Shown here: positions 34,988 to 42,282 of the stretch, piece after piece | How the letters are laid out: every line of letters starts with the position of its first letter | How positions within the stretch are numbered: the stretch's first letter is position 1 | Origin: Parapedobacter luteus | GTDB lineage: Bacteria > Bacteroidota > Bacteroidia > Sphingobacteriales > Sphingobacteriaceae | Reading direction: 5' to 3' | NCBI RefSeq assembly: GCF_900168055.1 | Contig: NZ_FUYS01000006.1 | Location: 1-64,000, forward strand | Length of the DNA stretch: 64,000 nt | Made by a program: the position numbers and the translations under genes | The notes under the pieces: generated by a model | What the model was told of the DNA's origin: nothing | Databases searched by the model: none | What the model saw: the letters and a program-made list of their open reading frames with translations, nothing else

Positions 34988-37972
34988 CTAAAACCTTAGC
35001 CTCACACCGAGTAAAAATGTACGAGCGTCCGGATAACCGTATTGATCAATTCCTCGGGAAATCCCGCCGCCAACAGTATTAACCTCGGGTGTATAAAACG
35101 AATAATCCGTGATGGTGAACAAATTTTGTGCAGACAAATACACCTGAGAGTTTTCCAGATTAAGCGCTTTAAGACGCAAATTCTTAAACGTGTACGCCAG
35201 TTGCACGTTCCGCATCCGGATATACGACCCGTCCTCTACATATCGGTCGGATGCCCGGTAAACGGTAGTCGAACTAATTTTTGGATACTTTGCGTTCGGA
35301 TTGGGATTATCTGCGGTCCAATAATTGCCCATAACATCCTGTATTTGGTTGATTCCAAAGCTAAACCCATCAGCTATATTCGTAAAACCATAGTTGAAGA
35401 TGTCGTTGCCTTGTACACAGTTGAGCAAAAATGAGAGTGTCAAATTCTTATAGGTGAGCGATGAATTGATACCCAATATATAGTCAGGGTTGGGGTCACC
35501 GATAATGGTACGATCCGACGCGTTGATGACACCGTTCCCATCTAGGTCAACAAAATTGATTGCCCCGTCGGCGGTTAGTCCGTTTTCCACATACCCGTAA
35601 AACACGCCTACAGGGTGCCCTTCCCGCACTAAGCTGACCGGCAAGCCGACAGGAAGGCCCAAGGTGGCGCCAAAGATATCAGCACCGTCAGCCAATTCAA
35701 GCACCTTATTGCGGTTCATCGAAAGGTTTACACCCACGTTCCATTTAAACCGATCATTATCTACGATTGCACCATTTATCGAAGCATCTATCCCTTTGTT
35801 TTCCACGCTGCCCACATTCCTTGGTACAGACACGTATCCGCTGGACAAAGGAAGCGGAGAAGACGTCAGCAAATCCCGGGTTTTCTTATGGTAGTAATCA
35901 AACACCAGCGATAGCCGATTGTTCCAAAAACCTAGGTCTATGCCCACATCGAACTGTCCGGTGGTTTCCCATTTCAACTCAGGGTTCGGCTGGATACCTC
36001 CCGGCCCGTAGCCCACTGTTAAATTATCATCGAATACCACGGGAAGCCCTAGAAGCACTGCCTGCGATTGATACGGATCGATGGATGTACTACCGGTCTT
36101 TCCCCAGCTGGCCCGCAGCTTGAAATCGTTGATAGTCGTAGATAGATCCCCCCAAAACTCCTCACCGCTAATCCGCCAGGCTCCAGCCACCGAAGGGAAA
36201 TACCCCCATCTGTTCTCCCGGCCGAACCGCGAAGAGCCGTCCGCACGGATGCTAGCAGTCAACAAGTACTTGTCCTGGTAAGAATAATTAACCCGCCCCA
36301 GCCAAGAAAGGATAGAATATTCCGTTCGATACGATTGCGGGATCTTCGGGTCGTTACCAGACTGCAAATTCAGGTTGGTCAGCAAATCCAACGCAAAACC
36401 AGTAGCTCCGGCTGTCACTCCCTGGGTGATTGTGCGTTGGCTGGTCAGCCCCCCTAAAGCTTTTATTTCATGCCCGTTTCCAAACCGTTTTGTGTACGTC
36501 ATGGTGTTTTCATTGACCACATTCATTACTTCACCATAGCTGAGCGTAGCATCGCCATTGGCCGATACCTGAAACATCCTTGGCGAATAAAAATCGGCCC
36601 TATTGTTTTGGTACTCCACACCCACGGAGGTACGCAGCACCAAGTCATCGGTCAGGTTACCGGTCAGCGCTCCATTGGCAAGCAAGCTTTTCCGTGTGGT
36701 CAAATCCGTGCGCTCGAGCGCCGTCATTACCGGGTTCTCCGCAATATCTGGACTGAAAGCATACGCCCGGATGTTGCGGTAGCTGCCGTCTTCGTTATAA
36801 ATTCCGATGGTGGGGGGTGCGATTAGTGCTCCGCTTAGCACGCCGCTGCCCCGTTCGGTGTTGTCACTCTTGAGGATATTGCTTTTCGAACGGTTTACTA
36901 TCGTATTCAACGATATATTCCATCCTTTAAACAGTTCATGGTCTATGGTATTGCGAAGTTGCATCTGTTCATAAAACGAGTTGAGAATAACGCCCTGCTG
37001 ATCAAGGTAGTTGCCTGAGATACTGAATTTCGTCCGTTCACTGCCGCCAGCTATCAGCACCGAGTGATTTTGCATGGGGCTCGTATCGAAGATGGCATCC
37101 TGCCAATCCGTCCCTTCACCAAACGAAGCGATTTCTTCGTCCGTAAAAAAGGGCGCCACACCATCATTGGCCGCTCGCTCGTTGGCAAGGATAGCAAAAT
37201 CACGCGCGCCAAGCATATCCATGGTCTTGTAAACGCTCTGCCAACCGTAATAACCGTTGTATTCGATCTTCGTACCCGTTGCCGTCCCCTTTTTTGTGGT
37301 CACCATCACCACGCCATTTGCACCGCGCGATCCATAAATTGCAGTCGCTGACGCATCCTTCAGCACTTCCATGGAGACGATATCATTTGGATTGATAATT
37401 TCCAGCGAACCTGATATCGGAAACCCGTCCACCACATAAAGCGGTTCGTTGCCCCCCAGGATTGAGTTCCCACCACGCACGCGGACACTCAGTGCGCTAC
37501 CTGGCTGCCCCGAATTCTGCAATACTTCCACCCCCGGTGTAATGCCGGACAAAGCCTGCAAGGGACTTCTTACCGCTTGGGCACTTATCTGTTCGCCCCG
37601 AATCGTGGCAACAGACCCTGTAATCTCCGCACGGCGCTGCGTTCCATAACCTACAACGACGACCTCTTCAAGAGGATTGTCACTGGTCAGCTGTACATCG
37701 ATTATCGTAGATTCAGCTACAGGTATTTCTTGCGTAGCATAGCCCACGTAACTAAATACAAGCGTCTGCCCGTCCAAGGCGGCTATCTGGTAGCGCCCCG
37801 CATCGTCCGTAGAAGAACCGCTCCCCGTTTGCTTCACCTTGACGGACACACCGACCAGGGGCATCCCATTCTCAAAGGCAGTTACCGTGCCTGAAATGGT
37901 TTGCTCCTGCGCTTTGGAAGGCAGGAGGAAGGACATCAATAGTCCTAGCAATAAATAAATTTGTTTTTTCAT
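34988..37972 (-). CDS. SusC/RagA-family TonB-linked receptor of the MurNAc locus
   Basis: This 994-residue SusC-type receptor is the first gene of the minus-strand operon that runs to the symporter. The signal peptide ends PSKA-QE. The regulatory-like domain, LEEVVVVGYGTQRRAEITGS, the plug motifs LYVVDGFPI and SMEVLKDASATAIYGSRGANGVVMVTTKKG, and a barrel ending FLLGVRLRF are all present. No hybrid two-component, AraC or sigma/anti-sigma regulator gene sits beside it, so control must come from elsewhere. Tandem ATGCAT-containing repeats occur upstream of its likely promoter. Downstream genes indicate that the ligand carries N-acetylmuramic acid. Confidence 0.93.
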   Translation of the reverse strand: MKKQIYLLLGLLMSFLLPSKAQEQTISGTVTAFENGMPLVGVSVKVKQTGSGSSTDDAGRYQIAALDGQTLVFSYVGYATQEIPVAESTIIDVQLTSDNPLEEVVVVGYGTQRRAEITGSVATIRGEQISAQAVRSPLQALSGITPGVEVLQNSGQPGSALSVRVRGGNSILGGNEPLYVVDGFPISGSLEIINPNDIVSMEVLKDASATAIYGSRGANGVVMVTTKKGTATGTKIEYNGYYGWQSVYKTMDMLGARDFAILANERAANDGVAPFFTDEEIASFGEGTDWQDAIFDTSPMQNHSVLIAGGSERTKFSISGNYLDQQGVILNSFYEQMQLRNTIDHELFKGWNISLNTIVNRSKSNILKSDNTERGSGVLSGALIAPPTIGIYNEDGSYRNIRAYAFSPDIAENPVMTALERTDLTTRKSLLANGALTGNLTDDLVLRTSVGVEYQNNRADFYSPRMFQVSANGDATLSYGEVMNVVNENTMTYTKRFGNGHEIKALGGLTSQRTITQGVTAGATGFALDLLTNLNLQSGNDPKIPQSYRTEYSILSWLGRVNYSYQDKYLLTASIRADGSSRFGRENRWGYFPSVAGAWRISGEEFWGDLSTTINDFKLRASWGKTGSTSIDPYQSQAVLLGLPVVFDDNLTVGYGPGGIQPNPELKWETTGQFDVGIDLGFWNNRLSLVFDYYHKKTRDLLTSSPLPLSSGYVSVPRNVGSVENKGIDASINGAIVDNDRFKWNVGVNLSMNRNKVLELADGADIFGATLGLPVGLPVSLVREGHPVGVFYGYVENGLTADGAINFVDLDGNGVINASDRTIIGDPNPDYILGINSSLTYKNLTLSFLLNCVQGNDIFNYGFTNIADGFSFGINQIQDVMGNYWTADNPNPNAKYPKISSTTVYRASDRYVEDGSYIRMRNVQLAYTFKNLRLKALNLENSQVYLSAQNLFTITDYSFYTPEVNTVGGGISRGIDQYGYPDARTFLLGVRLRF

Positions 37973-38089
37973 ATCAACTCATTTAGATCATTCGTACTCA
38001 TACCCAAAAAAACGTGTCCTGTTCCAGCAACTTAAGCTGGCTGTAAATCCCGACCCGATCGTTCATTTCGGCATAAGTAATTGGCTCCA

Positions 38090-38133
38090 CAAGTATAGAA
38101 AATATCATTTACATTTATGCATGTTTATGCATG
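38090..38133 (-). promoter_or_regulatory. Promoter region of the MurNAc locus with two tandem 10-bp repeats
   Basis: On the minus strand TATACTTG (38097-38090) is one mismatch from TAnnTTTG and would start a leader of about 110 nt. Directly upstream are two perfect copies of a 10-bp repeat (plus-strand TTTATGCATG at 38114-38123 and 38124-38133). They cover the -33 position, where no TTTG is seen. Two identical sites one helical turn apart at -33 are what an activator that replaces the -33 contact would need. Confidence 0.45.
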
Positions 38134-38449
38134 TTTTTTCATTTTGTTACAAAAACACACCCTATTTAAATCCAAAACACCCTCTTTTGAATGCAAAAAC
38201 AGCTGTACCACTACACAAAATACGCAAGAAAACGCACAAACAATCGTACCTTTCCCAACGTTCATTGACACGCGTTCGCCCTGCCGGTAGTTTTGAACAA
38301 TTCCGATGTTTCCCGCAAAATTTCTGGTCTAGGTGTGCGCGGTGTGAGGCACCCCGAGGCACCCGCTCTGCAACACGTCGCTCCCGATGGTTCAGCGCAG
38401 CAGCACGAAGGCACGCCTGCTGGGGTTCGGTGACCGCACCGCACAGTGT
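38134..38449. other. Intergenic stretch without a recognisable gene
   Basis: No open frame here has family features. A 145-codon frame (38121-38558, plus) is rich in Arg, Cys and Ser, crosses the repeat array and looks noncoding. The first 130 nt are AT-rich and the remainder is GC-rich, an abrupt change at about 38265. I see no tRNA, attachment site or insertion-sequence end. Confidence 0.5.
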
Positions 38450-38566
38450 TACCCCCGTGGTACTTCTTTCCTACCCCTTGCTTACCCATACTTTACTTTT
38501 TACCCGGATTTTATTCGGTGCTTGTTCGGATCATGTTCGGAGTTTGCTCAGTTGTTAACCGAATAA
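38450..38566 (+). repeat. Degenerate 11-bp phased repeat array
   Basis: Consecutive units start at 38450, 38461, 38472, 38483, 38494 (a short 7-bp unit), 38501, 38512, 38523, 38534, 38545 and 38556. Apart from the short one, each is 11 bp. Every unit begins with T, then A or G, and most then have pyrimidines and a C at position 5 (general form T-R-Y-Y-C). TTCGG recurs exactly 11 bp apart at 38514, 38525 and 38536. The array changes gradually from TACCC-type to TGTTCGG-type units. TTATTCGGT (38511-38519) is also an inverted match to ACCGAATAA (38558-38566). Function unknown. Confidence 0.65.
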
Positions 38567-38614
38567 ACTAAAAAGAAAAGGCAACTTATATTCATATTGA
38601 TATACTGTTTTAGG

Positions 38615-38764
38615 TAAATTTGGAGTAAGGTTGACTTAAGTCATCGGTATGGAGAATGTGCCTGAAGTTAGGCTGCCACGGGACATCGCATCGAAGACTT
38701 CAGGATGGCGGAAAGCGCTGCTTTAACGACGCCCGAGGGCGAGCTAATCCGCTGCTGTTTTTTT
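38615..38764 (+). ncRNA. Possible small RNA or galK leader with promoter-like start and T7 end
   Basis: TAAATTTG (38615-38622) matches the -7 element TAnnTTTG. The region downstream is structured: CCTGAAGT (38661-38668) pairs with ACTTCAGG (38697-38704), and a CGCCC-GA-GGGCG hairpin follows. GCGGA and TCCGC bracket that hairpin before a run of seven T at 38758-38764. No clear -33 box lies 19 nt upstream. It could be a small RNA of about 135 nt or part of a galK leader. I could not match it to a known RNA family. Confidence 0.25.
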
Positions 38765-38792
38765 GCGGTTGCCCTGCTTCGCAGGCTTCCAT

Positions 38793-38824
38793 CCTTGACC
38801 CATCCATTTTTTTTCGTACTTTAG
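38793..38824 (+). promoter_or_regulatory. Candidate galK promoter
   Basis: CTTG (38793-38796) and TACTTTAG (38817-38824) are separated by 20 nt and each differs by one base from the Bacteroidota consensus. The predicted start near 38831 leaves a short leader of about 17 nt before the galK ATG. Confidence 0.4.
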
Positions 38825-38847
38825 ACGCTTGATTTTTATAAACGCTA

Positions 38848-40023
38848 ATGAACACCACAGCAGTAACTTCCTTACAAGATTCAGTATATGAGAAATTCCA
38901 AGCGCTCTTTAACGACACGCCACTCATCGTCCGGTCGCCGGGCCGCGTAAATCTCATCGGCGAGCACACCGACTACAACAATGGGTTGGTGCTCCCCGCC
39001 GCTATAGATAAAAACATCATCGTCGCTGTCGGAAAACGGAATGATGGCGCCATACGGCTGCATGCCTTGGATCAGGACCAATCATATTCCTCAACGCTGG
39101 CCACCATTGAACGCTCGCCGCTGCTTTGGCCAGATTATATTTTGGGCGTCGTGCAGCAGTTGCAACAACGCGAGTATCCGTTGCACGGGTTTAACCTCGT
39201 ATTTGGCGGCGATATTCCTCAGGGGGCTGGCCTTTCGTCTTCTGCGGCCTTGGAGTGTGCCACCGCTTTTGCGCTCAATGAACTGTTTGCATTAGGCATC
39301 CAACGGCTGGATATTGCGCTTATCGGGCAAGCTGCCGAAAATGAATTTGTCGGCGTCAAATGCGGATTGATGGATCAATTTGCAAGTGTATTCGGACAAG
39401 AACAACGATTAATCAAATTGGATTGTGCTGACTTCTCCTACGAGTACATTCCGTTTAATAATCCTGATCTGCGGATCGTATTGTTTGACACGCAGGTCAA
39501 ACACTCCCTGGCTTCATCGGCATACAACGAACGCCGGGAACAATGCGAATATGGACTGTCACTTATCCAACAGCACCACCCCGAAGTGAAAAGCCTGCGT
39601 GACGCTACCCTCGCGCAGCTTGACCAATATGTAAAGCCTGTGGACCGGGTGGTGTACAACCGGTGTTATTACGTAGTAACGGAAATACAGCGACTACAAG
39701 ATGGCTGCGAGGACCTGAAGCAGAACGACTTTGAGTCATTTGGCCGGCGTATGTTCGAGACCCACGACGGGCTCCAGCACCTGTATGAAGTGAGCTGTGA
39801 CGAACTGGATATTCTGGTAGACCTTGTGCGGGACAATCCAGCGGTATTGGGCGCCCGGATGATGGGCGGCGGATTCGGCGGCTGCACCATCAACTTGGTG
39901 AGCGCAGACCGGGTTGAGGAGGTGATCGCTGCTGTTACCAATGCTTATACGGCAAAGACCGGATACGCAGCACACGTTTATGTCGCCAATATATCAGCAG
40001 GTACCAGCGTAATAACCGGATAA
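38848..40023 (+). CDS. galK: Galactokinase
   Basis: This 391-residue GHMP-family kinase phosphorylates alpha-D-galactose to galactose-1-phosphate in the cytoplasm, the first committed step of the Leloir pathway. The galactokinase signature GRVNLIGEHTDYNNG (32-46) is complete. The ATP-binding GHMP motif PQGAGLSSSAALE (about 126-138) and the third motif GARMMGGGFGGCTINL near the C-terminus are also present. galM follows after 25 nt. There is no galT, galE or sugar transporter gene nearby. The next three genes are signal-transduction genes in the same direction with 2- to 9-nt gaps. Confidence 0.96.
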   Translation: MNTTAVTSLQDSVYEKFQALFNDTPLIVRSPGRVNLIGEHTDYNNGLVLPAAIDKNIIVAVGKRNDGAIRLHALDQDQSYSSTLATIERSPLLWPDYILGVVQQLQQREYPLHGFNLVFGGDIPQGAGLSSSAALECATAFALNELFALGIQRLDIALIGQAAENEFVGVKCGLMDQFASVFGQEQRLIKLDCADFSYEYIPFNNPDLRIVLFDTQVKHSLASSAYNERREQCEYGLSLIQQHHPEVKSLRDATLAQLDQYVKPVDRVVYNRCYYVVTEIQRLQDGCEDLKQNDFESFGRRMFETHDGLQHLYEVSCDELDILVDLVRDNPAVLGARMMGGGFGGCTINLVSADRVEEVIAAVTNAYTAKTGYAAHVYVANISAGTSVITG

Positions 40024-40048
40024 GCGTTTCAACATAACAGATCAAACC

Positions 40049-41122
40049 ATGACTCATTATACACTGCCCAAAGCACGTAACTTCGAACATCAGATCTCGG
40101 GCAAAAACACGCACCTTATCACGCTGGAAAACAGCCGTGGGATGGCCGTAGCACTTTCTGATTACGGTGCCCGTATCGTGAGCTTGCTTGTACCCGATAA
40201 ACACGGCAATCCCACCGATGTCGTATTGGGTTTTGACAGCATTAAGGGCTACCTTGCAGCAGACGAACAATACCACGGCGTGACGGTGGGCCGATTTGCA
40301 AACCGCATTGCCAACGGGCGCTTTACCATCGACGGTGAAACGTTCTATATCGAACCGAACAATGGCGCAAACGCCCTCCACGGCGGCGCCAACGGATTTC
40401 ACAGCCGAATATGGGACAGGCGCATCGTCTACAAAGAAAAGGCCGATTTCTATTACGTAGCCGCCGATGGCGAAGAGGGGTTCCCGGGCAAACTTTCCGT
40501 CATGGTCAAATACCGATTGACGGACAACAATGAACTCATCATCAGCTATCGGGCGCAGACCGATAAGCCTACCGTCATCAACCTAACCAACCACGCCTAT
40601 TTTAACCTCAACGGAGAAGGAAACGGCGACATACACAATCACATTTTGCAAATACAAGCGGCCAATTACCTTCCGGTAGATGAACATCAAATCCCTACCG
40701 GTGTACCGGCACCCGTGGAAAACACACCCTTTGATTTCCGGACGCCTAAGCTCATCGGGCAAGACATCATGCAGCCCGACGATCAATTAATCAAAGGCAA
40801 CGGAGGGTACGATCATAATTATATCTTGGATACGGAAGCACTGGCTAAAAAGCGCCCGGTAGCTACGGTGCGGTCGCCGGTCACGGGCATCAACCTTGAA
40901 GTACTGACGACCGAACCGGGGCTCCAGTTTTATACCGGCAATTTTCTCACAGGCAAAGACAAAGGAAAACGAGGAAACCCCTATGAAAAACATGGGGCAT
41001 TCTGCTTGGAAACCCAACATTTTCCGGATTCACCCAACCAGTTGGATTTCCCAACCACATTACTTTTACCCGGACACGTATTTGAATCTCAAACGATATA
41101 TCGATTTTCAGTAGTCAAGTAG
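40049..41122 (+). CDS. galM: Aldose 1-epimerase (mutarotase)
   Basis: This 357-residue cytoplasmic enzyme interconverts alpha and beta anomers of galactose and other aldoses, which feeds galactokinase. Motifs are GVTVGRFANRIANGRFTIDG, the substrate-binding NNGANALHGG, the catalytic histidine region NLTNHAYFNLNGEG, and the C-terminal ETQHFPDSPNQLDFPTTLLLPG with the catalytic glutamate. There is no signal peptide, unlike the periplasmic mutarotases of many Bacteroidota. It is 25 nt from galK and 9 nt from the next gene, a receiver-histidine kinase, an unusual co-transcription. Confidence 0.95.
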   Translation: MTHYTLPKARNFEHQISGKNTHLITLENSRGMAVALSDYGARIVSLLVPDKHGNPTDVVLGFDSIKGYLAADEQYHGVTVGRFANRIANGRFTIDGETFYIEPNNGANALHGGANGFHSRIWDRRIVYKEKADFYYVAADGEEGFPGKLSVMVKYRLTDNNELIISYRAQTDKPTVINLTNHAYFNLNGEGNGDIHNHILQIQAANYLPVDEHQIPTGVPAPVENTPFDFRTPKLIGQDIMQPDDQLIKGNGGYDHNYILDTEALAKKRPVATVRSPVTGINLEVLTTEPGLQFYTGNFLTGKDKGKRGNPYEKHGAFCLETQHFPDSPNQLDFPTTLLLPGHVFESQTIYRFSVVK

Positions 41123-41131
41123 CTTTACACG

Positions 41132-42280
41132 ATGATATTAATCGTAGACGACAAAATTGAAAACATTAAAGCACTAAAGAAGATTCTGACAGCGCAGGGC
41201 TTCGAAGTGGATACAGCATCGTCAGGGGAAGAAGCCTTGAAAAAAGTACTAAAAAATGATTATCAGCTCGTAATACTCGATGTGCAGATGCCAGGCATGG
41301 ACGGTTTCGAAGTTGCTGAAGCCATCTCGGGTATTAGTAAAACCAGCGAACTGCCAATCATCTTTCTCTCTGCGGTAAATGTCAGTAAAGCTTTCATCAC
41401 CAAGGGATACACCTCCGGTGGCCATGACTACCTGGTGAAACCGATCGACCCGGACATCCTCGTACTTAAAATAAAAATGTTTATCAAGCTCCAAGAACAA
41501 GCGAAGGAGCTGGCCCGTACGCAGCAGGAATTACGCAACGAAATAGCGCACCGCATCCGGGCGGAAGAGAAGAAAGACGAGTTTATCGGAATGGCAAGCC
41601 ATGAGGTGAAAACCCCGCTGACCTCCGTGAAAGCGTATATCCAACTTGCCGGCGTGGCCATCCATGACAACAAAATCGCCAGAGCGCTACAGTTTATCAA
41701 TAAAGCCAATAACCAGGTGGATAAGCTAAACCACATGATGACCGAGCTGCTTGATATTGCCAAGATGGAATCGGGAAGGTTAGATTTCAACCTCTCCGAA
41801 TTTAACCTCAACCAATTGTTGGATGATGTGCTCGATATTTTCCAACAAAGCAACCCCGAGCGTGAGGTGATTCGAAGCGGAAACGCAGACATCGTGGTCC
41901 GGGGAGATGCACTGCGGCTGGAGCAGGTTATTCTTAATTATCTGTCCAATGCCGCGAAATACTCGCCCGAAACGGAAAAAATACACCTTGATGCCTGCGA
42001 GACCCCAGACAACGAAATCCGAATCAGTGTGAAAGACCATGGGATTGGCATAGACAAGAAAGAACAAGTCAATCTCTTCACGAAATTTTACCGAACCAAA
42101 CAGTCAAGCGCCGAATACCGCGGCTTGGGAATGGGCCTCTATCTCTGTGCGGAGATCGTCAAATTCCATGGCGGAAAATACGGTGTAGAAAGCCAGTTGG
42201 AGAAGGGTTCCACCTTTTATTTCACCTTGCCTGCATCTGCAAGGATAACCGTTAATACACCACCACCCCAAACTTCCTAG
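41132..42280 (+). CDS. Response-regulator/histidine kinase (REC-HisKA-HATPase)
   Basis: This soluble 382-residue protein has an N-terminal receiver domain (1-120; Asp50 in LVILDVQMPGMDG as phosphoacceptor, Lys103 in LVKPID). A coiled-coil linker (about 120-150) leads to a HisKA domain with MASHEVKTPLTS (His157). The C-terminal HATPase has the N box EQVILNYLSNAAKYS, then DHGIGI and GLGMGLYLC. Such proteins take phosphate from a partner kinase on the receiver and use it to control their own kinase domain. It lies 9 nt after galM and 2 nt before the large hybrid kinase gene, so the two probably form one pathway. No DNA-binding output is present. Confidence 0.92.
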   Translation: MILIVDDKIENIKALKKILTAQGFEVDTASSGEEALKKVLKNDYQLVILDVQMPGMDGFEVAEAISGISKTSELPIIFLSAVNVSKAFITKGYTSGGHDYLVKPIDPDILVLKIKMFIKLQEQAKELARTQQELRNEIAHRIRAEEKKDEFIGMASHEVKTPLTSVKAYIQLAGVAIHDNKIARALQFINKANNQVDKLNHMMTELLDIAKMESGRLDFNLSEFNLNQLLDDVLDIFQQSNPEREVIRSGNADIVVRGDALRLEQVILNYLSNAAKYSPETEKIHLDACETPDNEIRISVKDHGIGIDKKEQVNLFTKFYRTKQSSAEYRGLGMGLYLCAEIVKFHGGKYGVESQLEKGSTFYFTLPASARITVNTPPPQTS

Positions 42281-42282
42281 TT

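Noticed and set aside
38121-38558. 145-codon plus-strand frame in the large intergenic region
   Set aside because: Arg/Cys/Ser-rich, no homology features, and it overlaps the 11-bp repeat array, which is not in codon phase.
38700-38740. Resemblance to the GGAAnGnAGC loop of signal recognition particle RNA
   Set aside because: The tetraloop and the asymmetric loop do not align in register, and the AGCA side is absent, so I do not call an SRP RNA.
38700-38969. Minus-strand 89-codon frame overlapping the galK start
   Set aside because: Overlaps the N-terminal coding part of galK and has no domain or signal; probably chance.
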